DNA from: Thalassotalea sp. ND16A
Lineage (GTDB): Bacteria; Pseudomonadota; Gammaproteobacteria; Enterobacterales; Alteromonadaceae
Assembly: GCF_000764205.1 (NCBI RefSeq)
Contig: NZ_JQDZ01000067.1
Span: forward strand, 17,496-81,495
Length of the DNA stretch: 64,000 nucleotides
Direction of reading: 5' to 3'
The notes beneath the pieces are model-generated. The model saw nothing but the letters and a program-made list of their open reading frames with translations, was not told where the DNA came from and made no database searches. The position numbers and the translations under genes were made by a program. Shown in pieces: positions 46,283-56,112 of this stretch (positions are counted from its first letter, which is position 1; every line of letters starts with the position of its first letter).

Positions 46283-47053
46283 ATGTCGAAAAGAAATACT
46301 CAACAACGCCGTCACAATATTCTTAACCAGGTCACTCACCAGGGTGAAGTTAGTGTTGACGCGTTGGCCGTTGAATTTGAAACATCCGAAGTGACTATCC
46401 GTAAAGATTTATCGGCGTTAGAAAAGAGTGGTTTGTTGTTGCGTAAATATGGTGGTGCAATACCGCTACCGAAAGAAATCACCTCGCCAGATCATACTGA
46501 TAAAGTTTCAACACAAAAATTAGCCATCGCCATCGAAGCGGCAAAACATGTCCGTGATCATAACCGTATTATCGTCGATAGCGGCCGCACAACCGCGGCA
46601 ATCATTCCAGAACTTGTGCATAAAAAAGGCCTGGTGGTAATGACTAATTCATTATCGATTGCCGATGCACTGAACGCTCTGGAGAATGAGCCAACATTAT
46701 TGATGACTGGTGGTACCTGGGATAGCAGCTCTGAAGCATTTCAAGGAAAAGTTGCCGAATTAGTACTAAAATCATATGACTTTGACCAATTGTTTATTGG
46801 TGCCGATGGCATCGATATTGAGCGCGGTACCACCACGTTTAATGAGCTGATCGGTTTGTCACAAGTGATGAGTGAAGTCGCCAGGGAAGTAATCGTCATG
46901 GTTGAGTCTGAAAAAATTGGCCGCAAAATTCCCAACCTGGAATTGCCATGGCAGAGCATCGACACCTTGATCACCGACGACGGTTTATCAAAACAGATGC
47001 AATACGAAATTAGCGCGCAGGGGATCAACCTCATCTGTGCACAGATTAAATAA
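46283..47053 (+). CDS. DeoR/GlpR family transcriptional regulator
   Basis: A 256-residue DeoR-type regulator. The N-terminal winged helix VSVDALAVEFETSEVTIRKD is followed by a sugar-phosphate-binding domain with VDSGRTTAAII and FIGADGIDIERG. ATG at 46283 is chosen, since the upstream frame lacks homology to the family. It precedes glmS by 31 bases in the same direction, so it probably senses an amino-sugar phosphate and controls glmS (inference). Confidence 0.9.
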   Translation: MSKRNTQQRRHNILNQVTHQGEVSVDALAVEFETSEVTIRKDLSALEKSGLLLRKYGGAIPLPKEITSPDHTDKVSTQKLAIAIEAAKHVRDHNRIIVDSGRTTAAIIPELVHKKGLVVMTNSLSIADALNALENEPTLLMTGGTWDSSSEAFQGKVAELVLKSYDFDQLFIGADGIDIERGTTTFNELIGLSQVMSEVAREVIVMVESEKIGRKIPNLELPWQSIDTLITDDGLSKQMQYEISAQGINLICAQIK

Positions 47054-47084
47054 AGAAAAATAAACGAATAGATTAAGGGTTACT

Positions 47085-48932
47085 ATGTGTGGAATAGTAG
47101 GTGCTGTAGCACAACGTGATGTCGCAGACATTTTAGTAGAGGGCTTACGCCGTTTAGAATATCGTGGTTACGATTCGGCCGGTGTTGCCGTTATTGGTAA
47201 TGATAATAACTTACAACGGGTGCGCCGCTTAGGCAAAGTGCAAGAACTTGCCAATGCGCTCACCGAAACACCAACCAGTGGCGGTACCGGTATCGCCCAT
47301 ACTCGTTGGGCAACGCATGGGGTGCCCAGTGAAGCCAATGCCCATCCGCATGTGTCGAGCGACAATATTGCCGTGGTACATAATGGTATCATTGAAAACC
47401 ATCAGGCATTAAAGCAGCAGTTAAGCGCGCTTGGTTATGTGTTTGTCTCAGAAACCGATACCGAAGTAATTGCTCATTTAGTCCATCATGAATTAAAAAC
47501 CAGCGACAATTTATTGCAAGCGGCACAAAAGGCCAGCAAGCAATTTGAAGGCGCGTACGGCACAGTGATCATGGACACCAATGATAAAGATCGTGTTGTG
47601 GTTGCACGTTCCGGTAGCCCATTAGTCATAGGTTATGGCTTAGGGGAAAACTTCCTCGCCTCCGACATGATGGCGTTATTACCCGTCACCCGTAGATTTT
47701 CTTTTCTGGAAGAAGGCGATGTCGCTGAAATCACTCGTTTTGAAGTAAACATCTTCGATAAAGACGGTAACAGCGTCGAACGCGAAATCAGTGAAGCCAG
47801 CGTTAGCCACGATGCCGGCGATAAAGGCGAATATCGCCATTACATGCTCAAAGAAACTTACGAGCAACCTACCGCGATTCGTAATACTCTGGAAGGTCGT
47901 TTTAGCGACGGTAAAATTAACAGCAATGCCTTTGGCGCCAGTGATCAAGGCGTTAACGCTGATGAAATATTTAAAGACATCGAACACGTGCAAATTATTG
48001 CCTGTGGTACCAGCTACCATTCAGGCATGGTCGCCCGTTATTGGTTAGAGCAATACGCCGGCGTAAGCTGTAATATTGAAATCGCCAGTGAATTTCGTTA
48101 CCGCAAATCGTTCGTGCCGAAAAATGCGCTAATTGTCACCATTTCTCAATCGGGTGAAACGGCAGATACCTTAGCCGCCTTACGGTTAGCCAAAGATTTA
48201 GGCTATCGCGCCAGTCTTAGTATTTGCAACGTACCTGGGTCTTCACTGGTTCGTGAGTCCGACTTAGCCTTTATGACTAAAGCCGGTGCTGAAATAGGGG
48301 TTGCTTCGACCAAGGCATTTACCACCCAGTTAGTCGGCTTAATGATGATGACGATTGCCATCGGCCAACACAAAGCCATGGATGAAGCTACACAGAAACA
48401 GTTAGTGTCTTCATTAATGTCTCTGCCGAACAAACTGGAAGAAGTACTCTCTCTTGCCAGTGAAATCGAAGGCCTGGCCGAAGATTTTGCCGACAAACAG
48501 CATTCCTTGTTCTTAGGCCGTGGCGATCAATACCCAATTGCAATGGAAGGCGCGCTGAAGCTGAAGGAAATTTCTTACATTCATGCCGAAGCCTACGCTG
48601 CAGGTGAGTTAAAACATGGCCCGTTAGCGCTGATCGATGCCGACATGCCAGTGATAGTAGTAGCGCCACAAAACGATTTAATTGAAAAATTAAAATCCAA
48701 CGTCGAAGAAGTTCGTGCCCGTGGCGGATTAATGTATGTGTTTGCCGATATTGATGCCAAATTTGCCAGTGACGACACGATGAAGGTGATTAACGTGCCA
48801 CATTGTGATGAAGCCATCGCTCCAATCGTCTATACCTTACCATTACAATTATTGTCTTATTATGTGGCAATTATCAAAGGTACTGACGTTGACCAACCAC
48901 GTAACTTGGCAAAATCGGTTACGGTTGAGTAG
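47085..48932 (+). CDS. glmS: Glucosamine-6-phosphate synthase GlmS
   Basis: A 615-residue glutamine-fructose-6-phosphate aminotransferase. The Cys2 nucleophile follows the initiator Met in [10 protein letters not shown]; two SIS domains contain [25 protein letters not shown] and [13 protein letters not shown]. The C-terminus [13 protein letters not shown] is the conserved end. It makes glucosamine-6-phosphate for envelope sugars. Its 3' end is the attTn7 target, and a Tn7-like element starts 24 bases after the stop. Confidence 0.97.
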   Translation: MCGIVGAVAQRDVADILVEGLRRLEYRGYDSAGVAVIGNDNNLQRVRRLGKVQELANALTETPTSGGTGIAHTRWATHGVPSEANAHPHVSSDNIAVVHNGIIENHQALKQQLSALGYVFVSETDTEVIAHLVHHELKTSDNLLQAAQKASKQFEGAYGTVIMDTNDKDRVVVARSGSPLVIGYGLGENFLASDMMALLPVTRRFSFLEEGDVAEITRFEVNIFDKDGNSVEREISEASVSHDAGDKGEYRHYMLKETYEQPTAIRNTLEGRFSDGKINSNAFGASDQGVNADEIFKDIEHVQIIACGTSYHSGMVARYWLEQYAGVSCNIEIASEFRYRKSFVPKNALIVTISQSGETADTLAALRLAKDLGYRASLSICNVPGSSLVRESDLAFMTKAGAEIGVASTKAFTTQLVGLMMMTIAIGQHKAMDEATQKQLVSSLMSLPNKLEEVLSLASEIEGLAEDFADKQHSLFLGRGDQYPIAMEGALKLKEISYIHAEAYAAGELKHGPLALIDADMPVIVVAPQNDLIEKLKSNVEEVRARGGLMYVFADIDAKFASDDTMKVINVPHCDEAIAPIVYTLPLQLLSYYVAIIKGTDVDQPRNLAKSVTVE

Positions 48933-48956
48933 CAGCTAAGTCGATTTAACCTCTTT
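48897..48956 (+). other. attTn7 target segment at the glmS end
   Basis: The last 36 bases of glmS (encoding [11 protein letters not shown]) match the segment TnsD binds in Escherichia coli almost base for base. The TGT terminus of the element lies at 48957, 24 bases after the stop, which is the standard Tn7 insertion spacing. The five bases TCTTT before it (48952-48956) are the predicted target duplication. Confidence 0.85.
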
Positions 48957-48965
48957 TGTCGGCAG

Positions 48966-49025
48966 ACAATAAAGTCTGATCATTTACAATAAAGATTGAC
49001 CTTTTACAATAAAGATTGATCATTT
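48966..49025 (+). repeat. Three abutting 20-base TnsB-type binding repeats
   Basis: ACAATAAAGTCTGATCATTT (48966-48985), ACAATAAAGATTGACCTTTT (48986-49005) and ACAATAAAGATTGATCATTT (49006-49025) form a 3 x 20 tandem array. The core ACAATAAAG is the same as in Tn7 TnsB sites. In Tn7-L the sites are separated, whereas here they abut without gaps. Confidence 0.88.
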
Positions 49026-49032
49026 TTATCTT

Positions 49033-49058
49033 CCTGTTAAACTACGCCTAACAGGAGG
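49033..49058 (+). promoter_or_regulatory. Hairpin overlapping the tnsA ribosome binding site
   Basis: CCTGTTA (49033-49039) pairs perfectly with TAACAGG (49049-49055) over a nine-base loop. The right arm contains the first bases of the ribosome site AGGAGG (49053-49058), five bases before the tnsA ATG. In read-through RNA from glmS this stem could lower tnsA translation (inference). Confidence 0.5.
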
Positions 49059-49063
49059 TTTTT

Positions 49064-49885
49064 ATGTCTGACTCAAATAAGCCCTTAAATAGGCAAGATA
49101 AAAAAAGGCTTGAACATCAACGAGGTCAAGGGAGTGGAAAAGCATACATCCCATTTGTTCAGGTCGGTGAATTCAGTGGTTCTGGTGAAAGCATCAGAGT
49201 AAAAAGTTCAACAGTTGGACGCCTTCACCATTTTCACTCCGGAATCGAGCTTGCTGCTTTTCTTATTTTCGATCGTTCATCTAACATCACAGATATACGA
49301 GAACAATTTCCCTTACCTTTAAGTAGCAGCCTAACAATCTGTGAACAACTAGGTATCAAACATCCCCAAGTTAAAGGTGAACTTTACATTGTATCAACGG
49401 ATTTATTATTGGATTGTAAAAATAATACATCCATAGCTATTGCCGTTAAGCCCGCAGCACAACTAAATGACAAACGAGTATTGGAAAAACTGCAAATAGA
49501 GAAAGCTTACTGGGAGAATAAAGGTGTTAAATGGTATATTTTTACTGAATATGAACGTCCCTCTGAATTAAAAATGAACCTTCAGTGGTTACGCTCATTT
49601 TTAGATGCTGATACCTCGATCGATTATGAAATCTCAGACGAAGATGTTCAAACTTTGATATCTCGCCTTTCAAATTCATCTACTAAAAAAATAACCAAGC
49701 GATGTGGAGAGCTTGATGATGAATATCATCTTTCACCTGGATTTCACATAGAAATATTTAGATTTGCAATTGCTAATAACTTTATAAAAGCGGACCTCAG
49801 GCAGCAATATATTAACTGGAAAGTCGAAGATTTAATTTTCGTTGGTCATGAAAAAAATAAAGGAGCACTTGGGCATGTTTCTTAA
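49064..49885 (+). CDS. tnsA: Tn7-like transposase endonuclease subunit TnsA
   Basis: A 273-residue restriction-enzyme-fold nuclease. Predicted catalytic residues Glu62 (SGIELAAF), Asp113 (STDLLLDC) and Lys129 (AVKPA) match the E-D-K triad of Tn7 TnsA (E63, D114, K132). The C-terminal part has the winged-helix region. TnsA makes the 5'-strand cuts and with TnsB forms the cut-and-paste transposase. It overlaps tnsB by 11 bases. Confidence 0.93.
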   Translation: MSDSNKPLNRQDKKRLEHQRGQGSGKAYIPFVQVGEFSGSGESIRVKSSTVGRLHHFHSGIELAAFLIFDRSSNITDIREQFPLPLSSSLTICEQLGIKHPQVKGELYIVSTDLLLDCKNNTSIAIAVKPAAQLNDKRVLEKLQIEKAYWENKGVKWYIFTEYERPSELKMNLQWLRSFLDADTSIDYEISDEDVQTLISRLSNSSTKKITKRCGELDDEYHLSPGFHIEIFRFAIANNFIKADLRQQYINWKVEDLIFVGHEKNKGALGHVS

Positions 49886-51959
49886 TAAAGTCTATAAAGA
49901 GCAACACTCAGAAAAGCAATTTAGAGTTGTCTTCGAATACATAGATTACGTATGGATTATTAGTATAAACGATGAAAGCACCTGGCCAGTAACCCGCGCA
50001 ACTGAGGAGTTAGAAACACAAATTGCTAACTCTATATTAACCCTTGTTGACGAGCCATTTGAATTAACAACACCAGAGCCGGGATCTAACCAGGAATTTA
50101 AAAGAGATGAAGCGTTCATATCTTTAGCCCCACTGCTCCACAACTATCATTGCTTATTTGAAAAAAAATCTAGAAATGTCCTAATTCTAGAAGCTATAAA
50201 AGTTTCAGGTAAAAAGCGTATATATATAATTCGGCAACTCCATCGTTACTGGCGAAGGGGCATGTGTCCCAACGCCTTAGCACCCGATTACCATTTGTCT
50301 GGAGGAAAGGGAAAAGCAAGAAGAAAGACGGAGAAGAAGCTAGGTAGAAAGAGAACCATATCTGCTGGAATTGGCATTATTGTTACAGAAGATGTCGCGG
50401 CCATTTTTCGTTTAGCTATAGATGGTTTTTTTATCAAAAATGACAAGGTTTCAATTACTGACGCACATATAAAAGCCATTAGTATTTTCAAGTCTCGTTA
50501 TCCAAATGCCGACGCAACAAACATACCTACTCTGAGACAGTTTCGATATTTCTATATCACAAATTACCGAAAAAATGAGGTGGTAAAGAAGAGAGTTCCC
50601 GCAAAAATTTATGATAAAGATATCAGAGCATTAACTAGTACCTCGACTTATCTTAATTTTGGCCCGGGGGCTCGCTATGAAATAGATGCAACCATAGGTG
50701 ACATATATCTTGTTTCTGAAAATGATAGAGAAAAGATTATCGGAAGACCGGTAATTTACATGGTGAAAGATGTGTTTAGTCGCATGGTTGTTGGCCTTTA
50801 TGTCGGACTAGAAAACCCATCATGGATCTCCGCCATGATGGCTATGTCTAATGCGTTTTTGGACAAGGTAAGCTTTTGCAAAGAGTACGGTATAGATATT
50901 GACTCTTCTCAGTGGCCAAGTATAGGCCTTCCTGCGTCGATACTTGCAGATAAAGGTGAACTCTATAGAAGGCAAGCTGATGTTTTAGTAAATGCTTTTA
51001 ATATACAACTCAGCAATAGCCGATCATATCGCGGTGATGATAAAGGGGGAGTTGAGCGGTATTTCAAAACAATTCAGACAAAATTTAAGCCCTATGTCGA
51101 AGGTGTTGTCGAACCTATTAATGGTAAAAAGCGTTTAGGTAAGAGATATGAATTAGATGCAACGCTGACACTTCATTCATTTACGGAGATAATTATCCAT
51201 TTGGTGATTAATCATAACAATACACAAGTAGTTAAAGGTTATGATTTTTCTTCTGATATGCCAGAGGAGTTGCCCGCTGTACCAATTAAACTTTGGAATT
51301 GGGGAATTAAAAACCGCACTGGCCGCTTAAGACCCTGTCAGGAACGTTGGGTAAAAGTTAATTTATTACCTCATGAAAAAGGCACTGTTTCGGAACTCGG
51401 TATAAAATTTAAAGGAATGTATTATACCTGCTCGGAAGCGCTTCAAAGAGGGTGGTTTGATCGGTTCAAACAAAAAAGGCCTAAAAAGGTTGAAGTTGGT
51501 TTTGACCCAAGGCGTACAAACTTAATTTACCTTCGTCCAAATAACGATTATAAGGATTACTGGATATGTGAATTGGCCGATAGAAGCCGAAGATATGCGG
51601 GGCTGTGTTTTGTGGATGCCGCTGGAATAAGAAAAGAAGCCAAAGAATCAGAAGCAATGGCTAAACAAACACAAAACTATGTTGCTCCAGATTTGCAGGT
51701 AAAAATAGAAGAAATTGCATCTCGAGAACAAAATAAGAAGGTAAAATCATCAAACTTAACTAAGTCACAAAAACTTGCAGGAATATCAGAAAACAGGCGT
51801 GAAGAAAAAGATCTGGAACGTGATCAAAGAAGCATTAATTTAAAGCCTGAACAAGCTGAAGCTAACTCAGCGGATATCGTTGAACTAAATTCAAATAAAA
51901 AACCAGACAAGATCAAATACCCTTCACTAGAGCAGTTTTTCGAGGATGACGATGAATAA
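49875..51959 (+). CDS. tnsB: Tn7-like transposase subunit TnsB (DDE)
   Basis: A 694-residue retroviral-integrase-type transposase. The first catalytic Asp is at about residue 271 in YEIDATIGD, the second in ASILADKGELYR and the Glu in KGGVERYFKT. N-terminal DNA-binding helices and a charged C-terminal tail for TnsC contact are present. ATG at 49875 with AAGGAG nine bases upstream is chosen. TnsB binds the 20-base end repeats and joins the 3' ends to the target. Confidence 0.95.
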   Translation: MFLNKVYKEQHSEKQFRVVFEYIDYVWIISINDESTWPVTRATEELETQIANSILTLVDEPFELTTPEPGSNQEFKRDEAFISLAPLLHNYHCLFEKKSRNVLILEAIKVSGKKRIYIIRQLHRYWRRGMCPNALAPDYHLSGGKGKARRKTEKKLGRKRTISAGIGIIVTEDVAAIFRLAIDGFFIKNDKVSITDAHIKAISIFKSRYPNADATNIPTLRQFRYFYITNYRKNEVVKKRVPAKIYDKDIRALTSTSTYLNFGPGARYEIDATIGDIYLVSENDREKIIGRPVIYMVKDVFSRMVVGLYVGLENPSWISAMMAMSNAFLDKVSFCKEYGIDIDSSQWPSIGLPASILADKGELYRRQADVLVNAFNIQLSNSRSYRGDDKGGVERYFKTIQTKFKPYVEGVVEPINGKKRLGKRYELDATLTLHSFTEIIIHLVINHNNTQVVKGYDFSSDMPEELPAVPIKLWNWGIKNRTGRLRPCQERWVKVNLLPHEKGTVSELGIKFKGMYYTCSEALQRGWFDRFKQKRPKKVEVGFDPRRTNLIYLRPNNDYKDYWICELADRSRRYAGLCFVDAAGIRKEAKESEAMAKQTQNYVAPDLQVKIEEIASREQNKKVKSSNLTKSQKLAGISENRREEKDLERDQRSINLKPEQAEANSADIVELNSNKKPDKIKYPSLEQFFEDDDE

Positions 51960-53529
51960 CATTCCAGAAGCCAAGTATATTGCCCCCGAAATTGAAGAAT
52001 ATAGTAATCATCCGCTAATAAATGCGCTGCCCGCTATTAATAGCCCTAAGGATACCGCTAAGTTTTTAAATCTCCTTCCTAAGGTCGGTGAAAGTGAAAA
52101 AGCCTTGCCGGGATACTTGCGAAGACACGCCATGATGCGAATATTGGATGGCTTTCTATATCCGACCAGCGCACATCTTCAACTTGAACAGATGATATCT
52201 AGCATGATTAGGCGTGGATATTTAAAGCGAAGCATAGCATCACCAAGCTTTCATCGAAATTTAAATGATATATCTAGGGTAGACTTTAGGGCTATAGCAA
52301 GAAACAAAACTAATACTGTTTTTTCAAGCTCCGTTATAGGTTGTTCTGGCACAGGGAAAACTACAGCGATAGAAGCTATCTTAAGAAGCTATGAAAATCA
52401 AGCCATATTCCATCCGGAATACCAGCATATACAATTGGTTTGGTTAAAAATTGACTGCCCTCATGATGGTTCAGCCCGCAGCTTATGTATTCATTTTTTT
52501 AGAGCTGTGGATAATGTTCTTAATACTGAATATGAACAGCTTTATGTAAAAGCGCGCTCATCCGCAGAATCGATGTTAGGAGATATTGCCAGAATTGCCG
52601 CACTACATTCTATAGGTTTACTAGTAATTGATGAAATACAGCATTTACAGGTAGCAAAGTCTGGCGGAGTGGAAAAGCTTTTAAACTTTTTCGTCACCTT
52701 GAATAACGTGATTAAAGTACCAGTATTGCTTGTAGGAACCCCAAGTGCCTTGAGCTTATTTTCACCAACGATGAGATCTGCAAGAAGAGCTGCCCAAATA
52801 GGGTATATCCAATGGGATCGCTTTACTAAGTCGCAATCTCAAGAAGATGAAGAAGATTGGGATAAATTTATTAAACGACTCTGGAAATTACAATGGTTTG
52901 CCGAACCGGTAGAACTTACAAACCAATATAAAGAGTTATTTTGGGAATATACACAAGGTATTCCCCATATAGCGGTTACCTTATTTTATTTGATCCAATG
53001 TAGGGCCGTTGCCAGTGGATATGAATATTTTAATTTGGATTTAGTTACCGATACTTATAATGAAGAGCTTTCGATTATTCACCCCATGATTAAAGCGCTT
53101 CAAAGTGGCAGAAAGTCAGAGATCGATAATTTCGGTGATCTGCAAATTACCGTAGAAAACGTACCAGCACTTGCTTCTGAACAAATTAAATTAATTGAAG
53201 ATGTTCCAGAGGAAAGCCACCACGATAATTTTAGTGCTCTTGTAGAAATGCTGATTAAGGGAGGGATTGGCAAGGATCTAGCGCCTTTAGTAGCGCGCCA
53301 AGCCATAGAAGAAAAGCCTAAAGAAGATTTATTTGGCCTAGTGGCTCATATCAAATCGTTACAGGATAAGCCTATAGATTTGGGAAGACCAAGCAACAAA
53401 AAGAAGCAAAAACTCCAGCCGAAATTCATGATCCAAGATCTTCGACAGTTTCACAGCTCCGAACCATTGGGCACCTATAAACACTTGAAGCAGGAAGCGA
53501 TTATTTTGGATATTTCACCTTATCTTTAA
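51952..53529 (+). CDS. tnsC: Tn7-like target-selection ATPase TnsC
   Basis: A 525-residue AAA+ ATPase. Walker A is SVIGCSGTGKTTAIEAI (around residue 130) and Walker B is GLLVIDEIQHLQ. TnsC links the transposase to a target selector. The start overlaps the tnsB stop (ATG 51946 is an alternative). It is the last recognisable tns gene; in classical Tn7, tnsD and tnsE would follow here. Confidence 0.95.
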   Translation: MNNIPEAKYIAPEIEEYSNHPLINALPAINSPKDTAKFLNLLPKVGESEKALPGYLRRHAMMRILDGFLYPTSAHLQLEQMISSMIRRGYLKRSIASPSFHRNLNDISRVDFRAIARNKTNTVFSSSVIGCSGTGKTTAIEAILRSYENQAIFHPEYQHIQLVWLKIDCPHDGSARSLCIHFFRAVDNVLNTEYEQLYVKARSSAESMLGDIARIAALHSIGLLVIDEIQHLQVAKSGGVEKLLNFFVTLNNVIKVPVLLVGTPSALSLFSPTMRSARRAAQIGYIQWDRFTKSQSQEDEEDWDKFIKRLWKLQWFAEPVELTNQYKELFWEYTQGIPHIAVTLFYLIQCRAVASGYEYFNLDLVTDTYNEELSIIHPMIKALQSGRKSEIDNFGDLQITVENVPALASEQIKLIEDVPEESHHDNFSALVEMLIKGGIGKDLAPLVARQAIEEKPKEDLFGLVAHIKSLQDKPIDLGRPSNKKKQKLQPKFMIQDLRQFHSSEPLGTYKHLKQEAIILDISPYL

Positions 53530-53745
53530 AAAACTAACACTTATTGTAAGCCGATTATCTAACGTTAATGAGAATTCTAGACTAGCTCATAAAGATTGGT
53601 GTGTGTATCCCGCACACCTCCTGCTCTCCACCTGTTAGTGCCGGAGCAAAACCGCAGTTATTTGCCGCAGAATAATTAGAAAAAAGTATATAAAATGACC
53701 GTTGCATTCGAAATGGTTATAAAAGGTGAATTTAATATGATCTTT

Positions 53746-54195
53746 TTATTGTGTCGGTTTCTTTGGGTTAGGAAATCTTAGCTTCCTTCCTAATTTTGAG
53801 TTCCCAAGTGAGTTTTGGCGAAGGTACGGAGAGCAAACTTTGTCGCAACAATGACAAAAAACGCTGTAAGAATTGGTTTTAGTCTCAAGTTTGATTTTGG
53901 TAGGGAAAGATTTCCGCTTTTCAATGAGTAAATCACATAATGATATTACCTTGGAACCCTTATGCGTCACTTTTTGCTTTAATCGCTCTCGGTAACGCTT
54001 TTGTCTTGCAGCATGATTGATACGGCCTTGATAGGTGCTTTGGTAGCGTTTTCCAGCTCTTTGGCGAGCCTTTAACGACATAATTGGTGAACAGTGCTTG
54101 CAGTACCTGTTTCCTCTATCACAACGGCGACAAATGATAATGATAATGATAGAATGACAGCATAAGCAGCTATATTGCCTTGAGCTATCTTGCAT
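53746..54195 (-). CDS. Small cysteine-rich zinc-ribbon protein
   Basis: A 149-residue basic protein with an N-terminal Cys cluster (SCLCCHS, then CRRCDRGNRYCKHC) followed by a repeat of basic and aromatic residues (ARQRAGKRYQSTYQGRINHA and RQKRYRERLKQKVTHKGS), and another Cys group (FCHCCDKVC). Short proteins of this kind are often seen beside transposable elements in proteobacteria. Its role is unknown; it probably binds zinc. It is opposite in strand to tnsABC. Confidence 0.6.
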   Translation of the reverse strand: MQDSSRQYSCLCCHSIIIIIICRRCDRGNRYCKHCSPIMSLKARQRAGKRYQSTYQGRINHAARQKRYRERLKQKVTHKGSKVISLCDLLIEKRKSFPTKIKLETKTNSYSVFCHCCDKVCSPYLRQNSLGNSKLGRKLRFPNPKKPTQ

Positions 54196-55133
54196 ACGGC
54201 CACCAAAACCTTGATCTAAAAATCAGTTTGTATTTCTACCTGGAAAAATGTTAACCATTTATTTGTTGATACCTTTAACGTACTAACTTCTGACATTATC
54301 TAACGGCTAACAGCGAAGAAATATTAATTTGTGGTTTAAGGATATAGCTAAGATTTTGAATAATTCAAAAATATAAAATTTTACTGGCCCAGAAGGGAAT
54401 AATTTAATATTCGGCAAATAGTGGCGGTTTTAGATCGGCGTTAACACCACCAAATATGCTAGCCAAACTTTAAAAACCTACTTCACAAACTAGTTAGCAA
54501 AAAATATCTATAAATTAGGTTCACAAAGCAAGTTCTTCTCTTTGCTGATAGGGCTGTTCAAATTTTACTCGGTCATACAAAACTAGAAAGCACAGTGCGC
54601 TATCTGGGTATTGAAGTTGATGATGCTCTTGAACTTCCTGAAAAACGTCAAGAACGATAGACAATTAAAAGGTCAGGTCCAGGAAGGCATGAACGCTTCT
54701 GCCACTTTGCTGACGGTTTGGATTGGGCTATCAGGTTTCAACCAACGCACAAATGCCCACTCGGTGTTTCGGAAGAAAATAGATCGATTTCCCTTAAGCA
54801 GACATTTGAAACATTAAATCCCTGGCTTATCTACTTATTCGATTTCGTTCTAAAAACAGGGTGTGTTTGGCGACGAGATGCCAGGCCTGATCCGTCCCTT
54901 CAGTGCCATCAACCGCTATTCAGCTAGTTGCCTTTATTTTTAACTTGTTCTACTAAGCAGACGTTGGCCTTTGCGAGCATAACGGTAATTTTGAGCATAA
55001 GGATACACCAAACTATTGTGAGCCATTATAATATTTTACCGAGGTTTTATGCTCGCTTGTGGGGCTGGTTTAAGCTCATAGCCGTCATTCATATTAGGCT
55101 CTTAAAATTTTAGAATCCTTTTAGCTGTCTTTG
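54196..55133. other. Degraded intergenic stretch in the cargo
   Basis: This 938-base stretch holds no intact gene. A tyrosine-recombinase C-terminal remnant lies at 54514-54660. Short open frames at 54718-55113 show no recognisable family and look like chance. The stretch suggests decay by past insertions and deletions. Confidence 0.6.
54514..54660 (+). pseudogene. Tyrosine recombinase (integrase) C-terminal remnant
   Basis: The frame translates to ADRAVQILLGHTKLESTVRY followed by LGIEVDDALEL and a stop. This is the GHTKLESTVRYLGIEVDDAL ending of integrases, with the catalytic His and Tyr. The N-terminal domain and the R-H-x-x-R part are gone; a stop codon closes the frame just upstream (54511-54513). 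It is a relic of an integrase from another element. Confidence 0.8.
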
Positions 55134-56009
55134 TTACAACTTTTCTTTTAAGTAATCTAAAAATAACCTAGTTTTAATTGGCATAAATTCACTATTGGGA
55201 TAAAAACCCCATAGTTGCATCTCATCTGATTGTAACTCAGGAAGTATTCTTACTACTTTCCCTTGTTCCAACTCTTTTTGAATATATATCGTTGGTGCAA
55301 AAGTAACTCCCATACCACGTACAACGGCATACACTAGCGCTTCAAAGTGATCAGAAACAAAACTGTAATTAGATAAAGTACACATCTGGCCGTTATCTAG
55401 TTCTAATCGGCCAGCTTTACGGTAATAGTTACTTAAAACCATTTTATGTTCACTTAGATCTTCAAGTTTTGTTATTTTTTTATGTGTTTCTAGGTATTCA
55501 GGAGAAGCAAATAATCCCAACTTATATGAAATTAAATTTGTACCGCAGTGTGCTGTAGAGTTAAATTCATCCAGTTTTCGGCAAAGCACCAAATCACTAT
55601 CTAAGTCAGGTTGATTGCCTGTAGGAAGAACAGTTAGCTGAATTTTAACTAAAGGGTATAACTTTAAAAACTCTTCTATATGAGGCATTAAAATGGTACT
55701 TCCTATAGCAAGTGAGGCGGTTACTTTCAATAGGCCAGAAGGGTGCAAAGCACTTTGTTGAGTTTCAATAATCATGCTATCGAATTGACGAAGCAAAGCG
55801 TGTGCTTTGGGTAAAAATTCAGCCCCCACCTCAGTTAAATTAACTTGTCTTGTTGTTCGAATAAATAAGGATAGCCCTAGTTGTTTTTCTAGCCAATCTA
55901 TACGTTTACTCATGGCTGATGCTGTAATCTCAGCTATATTTGCAGCTTCAGTAAAGCTGCCATGCTTTTCTAACAGACAAAAGCTCTTTGTTGCAGTTAA
56001 CCAATCCAT
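55134..56009 (-). CDS. LysR family transcriptional regulator
   Basis: A 291-residue LysR-type regulator. The N-terminal helix-turn-helix GSFTEAANIAEITASAMSKR is followed by a substrate-binding domain. ATG at 56009 (MDWLTATKSF) is the natural family start. It is divergent from the efflux gene across about 100 bases, so it probably controls that gene. Confidence 0.9.
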   Translation of the reverse strand: MDWLTATKSFCLLEKHGSFTEAANIAEITASAMSKRIDWLEKQLGLSLFIRTTRQVNLTEVGAEFLPKAHALLRQFDSMIIETQQSALHPSGLLKVTASLAIGSTILMPHIEEFLKLYPLVKIQLTVLPTGNQPDLDSDLVLCRKLDEFNSTAHCGTNLISYKLGLFASPEYLETHKKITKLEDLSEHKMVLSNYYRKAGRLELDNGQMCTLSNYSFVSDHFEALVYAVVRGMGVTFAPTIYIQKELEQGKVVRILPELQSDEMQLWGFYPNSEFMPIKTRLFLDYLKEKL

Positions 56010-56112
56010 ATTAATTCCTATCAAGACCAAATGCTTTGCCTATCATACCATTTTTGTTCTTCATGATTCACAATAAACTACCTTGCCTGATTATCCCATT
56101 CAATTTGATTTT

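Larger units (their letters stand above)
48957..53529 (+). mobile_element. Tn7-like transposon, left end and tnsABC core
   Basis: The element begins with TGTCGGCAGACAATAAAG, close to the Tn7 left terminus TGTGGGCGGACAATAAAG. It then carries tnsA, tnsB and tnsC in overlapping order. Only the left boundary is visible; the right end is probably beyond 64000 or lost, so the end given here is that of tnsC, not the true border. No tnsD/tniQ gene is found in the window. Confidence 0.9.

Noticed and set aside
53737..53760. ATGATCTTTTTATTGTGTCGG as a possible Tn7-like right end
   Set aside because: Only one loose match to the inverted TnsB repeat, no terminal ACA and no repeat array; the nearby TCTTT is too short to count as a target duplication.
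54718..55113. Short plus-strand frames after the integrase remnant
   Set aside because: No recognisable domain, ribosome site or conserved pattern; most likely chance frames in decayed DNA.
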